From NCBI GenBank assembly GCA_963556195.1, contig OY744517.1:83791714-83855713 (forward strand): a stretch of 64,000 bases of DNA, given 5' to 3'. Of this stretch, positions 35,645-46,905 are shown piece by piece. Under the pieces are notes generated by a model that was given only the letters and a program-made list of their open reading frames with translations, had not been told where the DNA came from and made no database searches. Positions within the stretch are counted from its first letter, which is position 1. Every line of letters starts with the position of its first letter. The translations under genes were made by a program, and so were the position numbers. Source of the DNA: Sepiola atlantica. Taxonomy: Eukaryota > Mollusca > Cephalopoda > Sepiida > Sepiolidae.

Positions 35645-35928
35645 CGTCAATCCAAAAAGGAAACGATACTGTGACTCCTTAGGAGGTAAGGCTTGGGAGG
35701 GGATGTTATGGTACCTTACCTATAACGGACTACTTGGACTCTTCTACTTACCATAAATAATGGGAGCAACTGCTCCTCAGGGTTGGAACCCCACCATCTA
35801 TATTGGCAGTCAAAACTTATGTACAACAACTATTGTTCTCTGTTGTATTATACTTATTTCAATATACTTGTTTTCTTTAAACTCTGAGTTCGTGTTTTTC
35901 TTTCCGTCCCATTTACAGGGTCACAACA

Positions 35929-36602
35929 ATAAGCAATTTTAAGTTCGATGTATAAAACACCATTATTTTCTGTGTAACCTAATAAGTCAACATTCTTTTA
36001 ATATTTTCATGATTAACTGTAATATAGAGTCAAAGAAGCTAAAAAATGATTATTTCAAATGAATATTAGTATGGCCCTCCCAAATATCAGACACAGACGT
36101 CATCAAAAACGACCACAGTGAACTCTCCAATCACAGAATCAAACTGACTGCCAGATGTTAACCATATCTATCTATGCCCTTATTAGAAATTTAAATCCTG
36201 AAAATAAGAAGCTTATACAATAAGAGCATGTTTCCATATGGGAACATTGCTAAGCTATGAACAAATTATTGATTATAAAATTAGTAATTTACATTAAAAA
36301 AATAAATTTAAAAAGCTTGATTTCAAATGAATATGTATTTGAATACTTAAAAAATTGTTTAAAAATAAAATGTTTAGCTTATTTGGGTGTGACATATGAT
36401 GTGACATTTGAAAAAAATGTCTAAATGCACAAATTTGTTAATGGCCTATGAATATTTTGTTAAAAATATCAGATTTTAACCTAAGATTCTGAAAAATCAA
36501 CTATTTGTGAATACCAATTTAAAGGTTTCTCAAGGAATTTGTTTTCACATGGGAACGCTGCAAGGTCAAAGGTTAATATATTTGATGCTTCTTTTTAAAG
36601 GT
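35929..36602. other. No gene seen
   Basis: AT-rich; no domain recognised. Confidence 0.5.
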
Positions 36603-36650
36603 TCGTTTTCGTTTTGAGTAACCTTATTTTGATTTTTGCACTTTGCTTAG
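36603..36650. repeat. Left stub of the telomere-like satellite
   Basis: One satellite monomer (AACCTTATTTTGA, TTTTTGCACTTTGCTTAG) cut off by the Gypsy insertion; the array resumes at 42169. Confidence 0.88.
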
Positions 36651-36873
36651 TGCTGTGGGTGACCTACCTACCCTTTAATAATAACTAAATGGTAGCAACC
36701 GGCTACCATAAATACCGGTTTTGCCGGGAGAACATTTGGAGGCACATTTAGGCACTAGCACTGCCAACACTGACTTGTGTATAATTTCTCTGTTCAATAC
36801 AATTCATTATTATTATCTCTAAACCTGTTGTTCTTTTATTTCATTGTTGGTACCCCTAAACAGGTCCACAACA
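36651..36873 (+). repeat. Left LTR
   Basis: Starts TG and ends CCACAACA. It is followed by TGGCGGCGAGTGATTCG, the probable primer-binding region; the priming tRNA is not identified. Confidence 0.92.
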
Positions 36874-37726
36874 ACTGGCGGCGAGTGATTCGTAAAGGAC
36901 TTCGTTGGAAACACCTTGGACCTTGCAACCTGTGAGTGATAAACCAGTGTCTACAACACGGTCAACCTTCGAAAAAAAAAAATTCTACCCGTTTGAAAAA
37001 AACCCAAACAAACCTTGTGCTTTACAATTTTCGGGAAGATATTGGAAACATCGAATACATTCAATTTTGGGACGAGTCTGCCTTACAAGAAATAACCAGT
37101 TTAAACAATTACTGGACGAAAAAAAAAGTAAGACAGATTTTACTATTTGTGTTCTTCGTATTTCAATACGGGATTTTACCTCGTGCAACAAATGAAATTG
37201 GAATACCATGTGCTTATAAAACTGAAAGGTTTGAAAAAAAAACAAAACAAACTCCATACTACAAAAACCTTTTTTCGTGTCTGATATAGTCAAACGTATT
37301 TTGCGAACAGACTTGTCACTGTAAAATCGTATAGTCGGAAAAAAAAATCTGACAAGTAAAACCAGGTTACTTTCTTGAATATCTAGTCAATTTTTAATAT
37401 AGCCATTACTTACTATTTTGCATTTGCAGCCTACACTGAAAGGCAAACGGATTTATTGGAAAAAAAAAGTTCCAGATGCGAACAAAAATACAAATAATTT
37501 GTTAAATTAATTACCCAATAAGTCGGATTAATAAAATCGTTTTTTTTCTCAAAGAACTTTGAAAGAAGAAAACAAAGATTAGCAAGTGCCGGTCGAATTC
37601 GAGATCCGAATGACGCAGTGATGAGAAGGGGTTGAGTTTGTTATTAAACAGTAAGCAGTTGAAAAGAAAAAAATAGTGAAGGACTATTTGTGACTAATTC
37701 TTTTTCAAGAAAGTATTTCTTTAATC
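36874..37726 (+). other. Gypsy 5' untranslated leader
   Basis: About 850 bp between LTR and gag without a supported coding frame. Confidence 0.6.
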
Positions 37727-38637
37727 ATGGAAGATTTCTCGAAACATATATTGGAGATGATTAAATTTCAATCAGAACAACAGAAGGCAAACGATGAAAA
37801 ACATCTTGCTCTACAGAAGGCAAACGATGAAAAACTTCGGTCTCTACAGAAGGAATTTCAGTCGCAGCAAATAAGTTTGTTGAAATATTTTGAGGAAAAG
37901 AATTTAGCACAAAAGCGAGAAGATAGAAAATCTTTAGACGAACAATTGATTGGGATAAAAAATTTACAATTAGAGCAACAGACTCAATCAGAGAGAAAAT
38001 TTGAACAGCTGGCACAAGCAATGATAAATACGACGAATGACGACAGCGACGCGTTCAACCAAAATGCAATATGGTCAGCTATAGAAACCTTCAACTATGT
38101 GCCTGAAGAGGACCTAAACTTCGAATCATGGTACCGTCGATATCAGGATTTTTTCGACATTGATTGTAGCACATGGTCGGAAAAGAAAAAGGTTCGTTTA
38201 GTTCTTCGTAGACTAGGTACGGCAGAGCATACAATATTTGTCGATTATATCTGCCGAAGAAAACGGGCGAACTATCTTTCAATGAAACCATTTAAATGTT
38301 AATGGAACTATATTGCCCCAAAACAAGTTTATTCCACAAAAGGTGGAAATGTATGAACCTAACGCGAAAAGAAAGCCAGGATTACTCAACGTTTGCTTCG
38401 ATCGTCAATAAACATTGTGACGACTTTAAGTTATCATCCTTGACAGCGGACAATTTCAAAGTATTAATATTTGTTCAAGGGCTCGTCTTGCAAAACAATG
38501 CAGAGTTAAGAAGACGTGCAATAAGCAAACTTGAAACCGAGCCAAATTTAACATTGCAACAACTGGCCGAAAGCTGTCAACGACATATTTCCGAGAAAAA
38601 GGAAGCTAAAGAAAATAGAGGAAGCAGCAATTTCTAA
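37727..38637 (+). pseudogene. Gypsy gag (capsid), frameshifted
   Basis: 191 open residues from 37727, then a frame change near 38290 into a second frame to 38637. The N-terminus is a Gln/Lys/Glu coiled coil with an ~11-residue internal repeat (QKANDEK). Then comes a capsid-like region with W (SWYRRYQDFF, KVRLVLRRLG), and in the second frame YSTFASIVNKHC and LTLQQLAESCQRH, typical of invertebrate Ty3/Gypsy capsids. The first Met at 37727 is a plausible start. Confidence 0.8.
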
Positions 38638-38677
38638 TATTAAAAATGTTCGTCGTTTTTCAAAAACATCATACTCT

Positions 38678-38869
38678 TTGAAGGAAAAATTCAGGAAGGA
38701 TTCGCCTCAAAGGTCGGATGAAAAATTGTCAAACCACCCTTGTTGGGGTTGCGGGGACCTACATTGGTACCAGAAGTGTCTTTTTAAACGAAAAAATGTG
38801 ACAAATGCCATAAAATGGGACACTAAGCCTCACATTGCAGAAGTAACACTAGAAAAAAAAGTTACATAA
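38678..38869 (+). pseudogene. Gypsy nucleocapsid zinc knuckles, frame-broken
   Basis: The first knuckle CWGCGDLHWYQKC (C-X2-C-X3-H-X4-C) is at 38741-38779. The second (C-X2-C-X4-H-X4-C, beginning CDKCHKMGH) lies at 38797-38838 in another frame, that of the downstream pol, and contains an in-frame TAA. The frame change falls in an A run at 38791-38796. It could be an indel or a remnant of a gag-pol frame change; decay is simpler. Confidence 0.75.
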
Positions 38870-38925
38870 AAACAAACAGAATTAATGGTGGCAACCTGAA
38901 CATACGAAAGTATGTTACGGTAAAA

Positions 38926-40530
38926 ATGAACAATCAAGATGTTAAACTACAGCTTGATTCAGGGTCTGACCTATCAATTATTAATATTAATACATGGAAA
39001 ATAATCGGCAGACCGACTATGCTACGCACAGATAAAGTGGCTCGATCGGTAACCGGAGAGAAAATAAACTTTGAAGGGGAAGTCATTTCAAAAGTGACAC
39101 TAAAAAATAAGACATTAAAATTACGCATGTTCGTAATGAAAGATACAGGAAATTTGTTCGGTTCAGATTGGATTCAGCACTTCCAGCTCTGGGATTCGCC
39201 GATAAGCGCCTATTGTCAACGAATAGAGAACTTTTCTGCTGAAGCAGAAAAATTGAAGAAGGATTTGAAAGAGTCATTCCCCAAGGTGTTTTCTAATGAA
39301 TTAGGACGCTGTACTAAAATGAAGGCGAGTTTTGAACTAATTGAAAATAAGAATCCCGTTTTTAAGAGAAAACGAAGTGTACCATTTGCCTCTCTTGAAA
39401 AAATTAATGCAGAAATAGACCGGTTGGTAGAGAAAGGTATTTTAACACCAGTTGACTACTCGGAATGGGCGACCCCAACCGTCTACGTGAAGAAAAAATC
39501 TGGAGAGATCAGAGTGTGTGCCGATTTCTCAACCGGTTTGAAAGATGCGCTGAAAGATTATCCCTATCCTCTGCCGACTCCAGAAGAGGTTTTCACAAAA
39601 TTAAACGGTGGAAAACTGTTCTCAAAAATTGACTTGAGTGAAGCCTATCTGCAAATACCTGTAGAGGAAGATAGCTCTAAGCTTCTCTGTATTTCAACAC
39701 ACAGGGGATTACTAAAGTTCAATCGTCTCCCTTTTGGAATTAAAGTGGCCCCGTCGATTTTTCAGCAGGTAATCGACACGATGTTGAGCGGGCTCGATTT
39801 TTCGATCGGCTACCTTGACGATTTCTTAATGAAAAGTACGAACGTCGGGGAGCACCGTAAGCACGTAAACAAAGTATTCGAAAGGATAAGCAATTTTGGT
39901 TTTACACTCAAGGAGTCAAAGTGTGAATTCTTTCTAGAAGAGATCAAATACTTGGGACATGTCATTGATAAGAGTGGAAGACGTCCCGACCCAGAAAGAT
40001 CTATAGCCATCAAGAATATGCCCGAACCGAACAACGTTACCCAACTACAAAGCTTCCTGGGTCTCGCAAACTATTACGAAAAATTCATTCCCAGTATGCA
40101 CAAATTGCGAGCCCCCTTAAATGAGTTACTTAAGAAAGATAGTAAATGGGAATGGTCCACCGACTGTCAATCTGCATTCGACAACCTAAAAACGAAGTTA
40201 GCTTCAGAATTATTTCTTACTCATTTTAATCCAGAGCTAAAAGCTATTGTTGCAAGTGACGCCAGCTCCTACGGCATTGGGGCTTGCATTTTGCATAAAA
40301 TGCCGGATGGCTCGATGAAACCCATCGCGCACGCTTCAAGAACTTTACTTCCTGCAGAGAAAAATTACTCTCAGATTGAAAAAGAAGCGTTGGGTATTGT
40401 GTTCGCAATGACCAAATTTCACAGGTATCTACACGGCCGGCATTTTATCCTACAAACAGACCATAAGCCACTTATCACCATCTTTGGATCAAAAAAAGGC
40501 TTGCCAACCTACACAGCAAACCGCCTATAG
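38926..40530 (+). pseudogene. Gypsy pol: protease, RT, RNase H (truncated by stop)
   Basis: 534 open residues. Protease: DSGSD at residues 11-15 and LFGSDW near 78. RT: IRVCADF at about 195-201, FSKIDLSEAY (catalytic D236), LPFGIKVAPSIFQ, and the catalytic YLDD at 296-299. Connection: FLGLANYYEKFIP. RNase H: Asp445 (ASDASS), Glu485 or Glu487 (QIEKEA), Asp512 (TDHKPL). A TAG at 40528-40530 ends the frame just before the RNase H C-terminal segment, where homologous sequence continues in frame until a further frame change near 40590. The frame extends upstream of the Met into the second zinc knuckle, so the Met is not the natural start. Catalytic residues look intact; the protein as a whole is not. 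Confidence 0.9.
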
Positions 40531-40599
40531 AGATGGGGTATAATTCTGTTAAATTATGACTTTGAGATGGAATTTTACCGTCAAAAAGACTAGGACACG

Positions 40600-41776
40600 C
40601 AGATGGTTTATCGCGGCTAATCCCAAAGTACACGGAACCGCTCGAGGATACAGTTATAGCATCCCTTCGGTCTGAATATGACTATAGTAAAGTACTGTGT
40701 AACACAATAAAAGAGCTGCCAGTCACACTTGGCGATATACAAAAAGAGGCAAGAGAAGATAATTTTATTATCGAAATTAAAAATAAATTACAAACAGACG
40801 ATGAGCAAACGGCGGAAGCTTTTTCAGTCTGTTGCGACACATTATTATACCGGGAGCGAGTAGTAATCCCAGCTACGCTAAAAAAAAATCCTGAAGGATT
40901 TCCATAAGGGGCATCCCGGAGCGACACGCATGAAGAGCCTAATGAGATCTTATGTGTATTGGAAAAACATGGACAGGGACATAGAGACGAAGGTGAAGGC
41001 CTGTGCGGGCTGCGCGTTGGCAGTGAAAGCACCACCTATTCAGTACTGTCCATGGCCAAAGGCAGAGCAACCATGGTCCCGGATTCACATAGATTTTGCG
41101 GGGCCATTGGAAGGCTTCTACTATTTAATTATAGTCGACAGCTACTCAAAATGGCCAGAAGTTGTTAGATGTAAAAACCCAACAACGGATGTCACGATAT
41201 GCGCGTTGCATGAACTGTTTGTCCGATTCGGAGTGGTGGACATTGTTGTATCGGACAACGGTACACAATTTACTTCACGAGAGTTCAAAGAATTTTGTGA
41301 AGACTTTCAAATTAAACATATCACCACTCCGATTATACCATCCGAGGTCAAACGGACAGGCAGAAAAATTTGTTGATACCTTGAAGAGAGTGTTGAAAAA
41401 ATCGACGGGCACACCGAGAGAAAAGGCACTCCAGCAGTTCCTTCAAGTGTATAGAATTACACCCAACGAGAACACACCAGCCCAGGTACCACCGGCGGAA
41501 GTAATGTTTGGAAGAAAAATAAAGTCAGTATTCGACAAACTTTTACCAAAACAGGTGAAACCGACCAACATTATGGCACCAAAGAAGAGTTACGAGGATG
41601 GAGAGAAGGTGTTCTTCCAGGAACACCATGGAAACAAAACCGTGTGGGAAGTGGGAAAGGTACAAAACAGATTGGAGGGGATGGTGTATATTGTAGAGGG
41701 TTCTAGAGGCACCTGTAAAAAACACATTAACCAAATGTGTCGTCGCATGTCGGACGACCTAGGGGAAGGCCCATAG
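40600..41776 (+). pseudogene. Gypsy integrase, frameshifted
   Basis: A GHADGLSRL-like linker begins at about 40599. The zinc domain (HKGHPG with C-x2-C in ACAGCA) is split by a frame change in an A run at about 40880. The catalytic core shows Asp (IHIDFAGP) and Asp (VVSDNGTQF) in the frame 40930-41376. The third acidic residue lies in the NGQAEKFVDTLK block in another frame (ORF to 41776), after a frame change near 41335. The C-terminus includes RKIKSVFDKLLP and KKHINQM. No clear chromodomain is seen. The D,D,E residues are all recognisable. Confidence 0.85.
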
Positions 41777-41945
41777 GATCAGAGTGAGAGCATCATGGAA
41801 TATCTATACGACGCATTTGAGCTGCCAACACCTTCAGAGAAGAGACGTTTATCAAGAAAACGTAAATTTACCGGGAGTTTCGAAGTGAATCCTAGGAAAA
41901 AGATATACCTAGAGATTCCGGGGGAATGAGTTTCGGAAGGGGGCG

Positions 41946-42168
41946 TGTGGTGGGTGACCTACCTACCCTTTAATAATAACTAAATGGTAGCAACCGGCTA
42001 CCATAAATACCGGTTTTGCCGAGAGAACATTTGGAGGCACATTTAGGCACTAGCACTGCCAACACTGACTGGTGTACAATTTCTCTGTTCAATACAATTC
42101 ATTATTATTATCTCTAAACCTGTTGTTCTTTTATTTCATTGTTTGTACCCCAAAACGGGTCCACAACA
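41946..42168 (+). repeat. Right LTR
   Basis: 223 bp, about 96% identical by eye to the left LTR. Followed by the target duplication CTTAG and the satellite. Confidence 0.92.
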
Positions 42169-45100
42169 CTTAGTTAACCCTTACTCTAACGTTATATTGA
42201 GTTTTACACTTTGTTTAGTTAAACCTAATGCTAACCTTATTTTGAGTTTTGCACTTTGCTTAGTTAACCTTAACCCTAATCCTAACCTTATTTTGAGTTT
42301 TGCACTTTGTTTAGTTAACCCTTACCATAACCCTAACCTTATTTTGAGTTTTGCACTTTGTTTAGTTAACCTTTACCCTAACCTTATTTTGAGTTTTGCA
42401 CTTTGTTTAGTTAACCCTTACCCTAACCCTAACCTTATTTTGAGTTTTACACTTTGTTTAGTTAACCTTTACCCTAACCCGAACCTTATTTTGAGTTTTG
42501 CACTTTGCTTAGTTAACCTTAACCCTAATCCTAACCTTATTTTGAGTTTTGCACTTTGTTTAGTTAACCCTTACCCTAACCTAACCTTATTTTGAGTTTT
42601 GCACTTTGCTTAGTTAAACCTAACCCTAACCTTATTTTGAGTTTTGCACTTTGCTTAGTTAACCGTAACCCTAATTCTAACCTTATTTTGAGTTTTGCAC
42701 TTTGCTTAGTTAACCTTAACTCTAATGCTAATGTTATTTTGAGTTTTTCACTTTGCTTAGTTAAACCTAACCGTAACCTTATTTTGAGTTTTGCACTTTG
42801 CTGAGTTAACCTTAACCCTAATCCTAACCTTATTTTTAGTTTTGCACTTTGCTAAGTTAAACCTAACCCTAACCTTATTTTGAGTTTTGCACGTTGCTTA
42901 GTTAACCCTAACTCTAACCTTATTTTGAGTTTTGCACTTTGCTTAGTTAAACCTAACCCTAACCTTATTTTGAGTTTTGCACTTTGCTTAGTTAACCGTA
43001 ACCTTAATCCTAACCTTATTTTGAGTTTTGCACTTTGCTTAGTTAAACCTAACCCTAACCTTATTTTGAGTTTTGCACTTTGCTTAGTTAACCTTAACCC
43101 TAATCCTTACCTTATTTTGAGTTTTGCACTTTGCTAAGTTAACCTTAACCCTAATCCTAACATTGTTTTGAGTTTTGCACTTTGCTAAGTTAAACCTAAC
43201 TCTAACCTTATTTTGAGTTTTGCATTTTGCTTAGTTAACCTTAACCGTAATCCTAACCTTATTTTGATTTTTACACTTTGCTTAGTTAACCTTAACCCTA
43301 ATACTAACCTTATTTTGAGTTTTGCAATTTGCTTAGTTAAACCTAACCCTAACCTTATTTTGAGTTTTGCACGTTGCTTTGTTAACCCTTAGCCTAACCC
43401 TAACCTTATTTTGAGTTTTGCACTTGGCTTAGTTAACCTTACCCCTAATCCTAACCTTATTTTGAGTTTTGCACGTTGCTAAGTTAATCCTTACCCTTAC
43501 CTTATTTTGAGTTTTGCCTGTTGCATAGTTAAACCTAACCCTAACCTTATTTTGAGTTTTGCACTTTGCTTAGTTAACCTTAACCCTAATCCTAACCTTA
43601 TTTTGAGTTTTATACTTTGTTTAGTTAACCCTTACCCTAACCCGAACCTTATTTTGAGTTTTGCACTTTGCTTAGTTAACCTTAACCCTAACCCTAACCT
43701 TATTTTGAGTTTTGCACTTTGCTTAGTTAAACATAACCCTAACCTTATTTTGAGTTTGCACTTTGCTTAGTTAACCTTAACCCTAATCCTTACCTTATTT
43801 TGAGTTTTGCCTTTTGCTAAGTTAACCTTAACCCTAATCCTAACCTTATTTTTAGTTTTGAACTTTGCTTAGTAAAACCTAACCCTAACCTTATTTTGAG
43901 TTTTGCATGTTGCTTGGTTAACCCTTAGCCTAACCCTAACCTTATTTTGAGTTTGCACTTTGCTAAGTTAACCTTAACCCTCATCCTAACATTGTTTTGA
44001 GTTTTGCACTTTGCTAAGTTAAACCTAACCCTAACCTTATTTTAGGTTTTGCACGTTGCTTAGTTAACCCTTACCCTAACTCTAACCTTATTTTGAGTTT
44101 TGCACTTTGCTTAGTTAACCTTAACCCTAATACTAACCTTATTTTGAGTTTTGCAATTTGCTTAATTAAACCTAACTCTAACCTTATTTTGAGTTTTGCA
44201 CGTTGCTTTGTTAACCCTTAACCTAACCCTAACCTTATTTTGAGTTTTGCACTTGGCTTAGTTAACCTTACCCCTAATCCTAACCTTATTTTGAGTTTTG
44301 CACGTTGCTAAGTTAATCCTTACCCTTACCTTATTTTGAGTTTTGCCTGTTGCATAGTTAAACCTAACCCTACCTTATTTTGAGTTTTGCACTTTGCTTA
44401 GTTAAACCTAACCGTAACCTTATTTTGAGTTTTGCACTTTGCTAAGTTAACCTTAACCCTAATCTTAACCTTATTTTTAGTTTTGCACTTTGCTTTGTTA
44501 AACCTAACCCTAACCTTATTTTGAGTTTTGCACTTTGCTTAGTTAACTTTAACCCTAATCCTTAGCTTATTTTGAGTTGTGCACTTGGCTTAGTTAACCT
44601 TAACCCTAATCCTAACCTTATTTTGAGTTTTGCACTTTGCTTAGTTAAACCTAACCCTAACCTTATTTTGAGTTTTGCATGTTGCTTGGTTAACCCTTAG
44701 CCTAACCCTAACCTTATTTTGAGTTTTGCACTTTGCTTAGTTAACCTTAACACTAATCCTAACATTGTTTTGAGTTTTGCACTTTGCTAAGTTAAACCTA
44801 ACCCTAACCTTATTTTGAGTTTTGCACGTTGCTTAGTTAACCCTTACCCTAACTCTAACCTTATTTTGAGTTTTGCACTTTGCTTAGTTAACCTTAACCC
44901 TAATACTAACCTTATTTTGAGTTTTGCAATTTGCTTAGTTAAACCTAACCCTAACCTTATTTTGAGTTTTGCACGTTGCTTTGTTAACCCTTACCCTAAC
45001 CCTAACCTTATTTTGAGTTTTGCACGTTGCTTTGTTAACCCTTACCCTAACCCTTACCTTATTTTGAGTTTTGCACTTGGCTTAGTTAACCTTACCCCTA

Positions 45101-45836
45101 ATCCTAACCTTATTTTGAGTTTTGAACGTTGCTAAGTTAATCCTTACCCTTACCTTATTTTGAGTTTTGCCTGTTGCATAGTTTAACCTAACCCTAACCT
45201 TATTTTGAGTTTTGCACTTTGCTTAGTTAACCTTAACCCTAATCCTAACCGTATTTTGAGTTTTGCACTTTGCTTAGTTAAACCTAACCCTAACCTTATT
45301 TTGAGTTTTGCACTTTGCTTAGTTAACCCTAACTCTAACCTTATTTTGAGTTTTGCACTTTGCTTAGTTAACCCTAACCTTATTTTGAGTTTTTCATGTT
45401 GCTTAGTTAATCCTTGCCTTATTTTGAGTTTTGCACTTTGCTTAGTTAACCCTAACCCTAATTTTATTTTGAGTTTTGCACGTAGCTTAGTTAACCCTTA
45501 CTCTAACTCTAACCTTATTTTGAGTTTTGCACTCTGCTTAGTTAACCCTAACCTTATTTTGAGTTTTGCACTTTGCTTAGTTAACCCTAACCTTATTTTG
45601 AGTTTTGCACTTTGCTTAGTTAACCCTAACCTTATTTTGAGTTTTGCATGTTGCTTAGTTAATCCTTACCTTATTTTTAGTTTTGAACTTTGCTTAGTTT
45701 ACCCTAACACTAACCTTATTTTGACTTTTGCACGTTGCTTAGTTAACCCTTACCTTAACTCTAACCTTATTTTGAGTTTTGCACTTTGCTTAGTTAACCC
45801 TAACCTTATTTTTTGTTTTGCACTTTGCTTAGTTAT
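42169..45836. repeat. Telomere-hexamer satellite (39/45/51-bp monomers)
   Basis: About 80 monomers share a constant core (CTTATTTTGAGTTTTGCACT, then TTGCTTAGTTAA) followed by a variable number of ACCCTA/ACCTTA-like hexamers. Monomer lengths are about 39, 45 and 51 bp, i.e. 39+6n. All are multiples of three, so long frames repeating NLILSFALCLV stay open. These frames are by-products, not genes. Variation (ACGTTGC for ACTTTGC, GCTAAG for GCTTAG) shows higher-order duplication of blocks. Confidence 0.97.
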
Positions 45837-45959
45837 TCCGACTGATTTCCAGTTTCCATTTGTTTTAAACTCAGTAAGTGGTAAGTGAAATTGCAACGCT
45901 TTTCATAAAACGAGTAGAGCACTCTCGAACAGCTGATATTGTTTACATAAACAGTAAAA

Positions 45960-46080
45960 TGCTTCTTCCTCGTGGCTTGTGACAATGGTGCAGTGGATAA
46001 AAGCTAAAAAAAACGACCGCATTTTAGTCTCAGCTGTCTAGTCACACTGAAGTGATGTGATAAAATAAAACAGTCTGTCA
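45960..46080 (+). mobile_element. Degenerate SINE related to 33089 family
   Basis: GTGCAGTGGATAAAAGC as a weak box A, then CTAGTCACACTGAAG...GTGATAAAATAAAACAGTCTG, parallel to CTAGCCGCATTGAAG...GTGATACAGCGAAACAGTCTG at 33142. The hammerhead core has changed to CUGAAGU. Confidence 0.45.
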
Positions 46081-46824
46081 GTGCTTTACTCTATAAAAGA
46101 AGCAAATTGTACGTGTAAATATATTTCCATTGGTCACCGAAAAGTAAGCCCTGACGAACAAAAGAAGGAAGAACACAAATCTATTTCCATAATCAGACGT
46201 TTTCTTTCTTTTTTTTCCTTTTCTACTTTCTATCCAGATTTATACCTTTCTTTCTTTCCTGTTTTCTTGTTTAAACTCCCCAGTTTTGGGTTGTTTTAGT
46301 TCTTTTTTATTTCTTTATGTGAGCAACGATTGTTCTCTTTCAATTTCATTTTTTAAGCATTTTACGTCTTTGATATTTTAACATCCTGCGTCATTTTTGT
46401 AAATGTCTAGCCGCCACCTACTTCACAATAAGCAAAGTAAGAAAATAAAAAGAAGAAAATTTAAAAAAAAAAGGCTAACTCAAGCTGGGTGTGTTTTTCT
46501 TTTTCTATAGGTCATCAGAAATGACTCGCGTTTTTTTCCATTATATATAGCTCAGTCCTCTCCTATCAAAATAGAAAAAGCATTAGAAAGAAAATGGCAA
46601 GTTAGACAACTATTGCCATCTGAAATGAATTTAGAAAGAAATCTTTCACTCTATAATAAAAAGTCAATGGTATGTATTTTTTATTTAGGTCATCAGAAAT
46701 GATAATAATGTATATATGAAAAATCAAATTACTGACGTAATTCTGTGATTTTATTTGAATATTAGTGCGAACATTGGCGAGGTATAATTTGTTTTCTATC
46801 ACTTTTGATGGAAAGTGTACACTA

Positions 46825-46825
<1 letters not shown>
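46080..46825 (+). repeat. Dispersed repeat family (copy 2 of 4)
   Basis: Parallel to 24930-25589, with shared phrases around ACTCTATAA, AAATCTATTTCCATAATC and TTTAGGTCATCAGAAATGA. Confidence 0.55.
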
Positions 46826-46827
<2 letters not shown>

Positions 46828-46884
<57 letters not shown>

Positions 46885-46905
46885 TCATCATCATCATCAT
46901 CATCA
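46828..46905. repeat. (TA)n then (ATC)n
   Basis: TA to 46882, ATC to 46905. On the minus strand the latter is a (GAT)n tail of the LINE at 46966-47680. Confidence 0.93.

Larger units (their letters stand above)
34394..35928 (+). mobile_element. Internally deleted Ty3/Gypsy-type LTR element
   Basis: A 5'-truncated left LTR (34394-34533) matches the 3' part of the right LTR (35704-35928, TGTTATGG...TCACAACA). A purine-rich tract precedes the right LTR at 35690-35703. The interior (~1.2 kb) holds a broken protease and a pol C-terminal fragment; RT, RNase H and integrase are gone. The left LTR lost its 5' end where the U2-SINE now abuts. Confidence 0.75.
36651..42168 (+). mobile_element. Ty3/Gypsy LTR retrotransposon, full-length order, broken
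   Basis: 5.5 kb with 223-bp LTRs, gag, protease, RT, RNase H and integrase in Ty3/Gypsy order. A purine tract (CGGAAGGGGGCG) precedes the right LTR, and the 5-bp duplication CTTAG flanks it (36646-36650 and 42169-42173). At least six breaks: gag frame change near 38290; frame change in the A run at about 38791; stop in the second zinc knuckle; stop at 40528; frame changes near 40590, in the A9 run at about 40880, and near 41335. The LTRs differ at about 8 of 223 sites, so it is not brand new. No envelope gene is seen. Being intracellular retroelement debris, it is unlikely to move itself. Confidence 0.93.

Noticed and set aside
38781..38796. TTTAAAC followed by an A run at the gag-pol junction as a programmed frameshift site
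   Set aside because: The zero frame reads TTT AAA CGA, which does not fit the X-XXY-YYZ register, and other breaks nearby show decay.
36651..42168. Endogenous retrovirus with envelope
   Set aside because: No envelope-like frame between integrase and the right LTR (only about 170 bp remain).
42143..45888. Several 70-227 codon frames repeating NLILSFALCLV
   Set aside because: By-product of satellite monomers whose lengths are multiples of three; translation changes with telomere-like hexamers and has no flanking gene structure.
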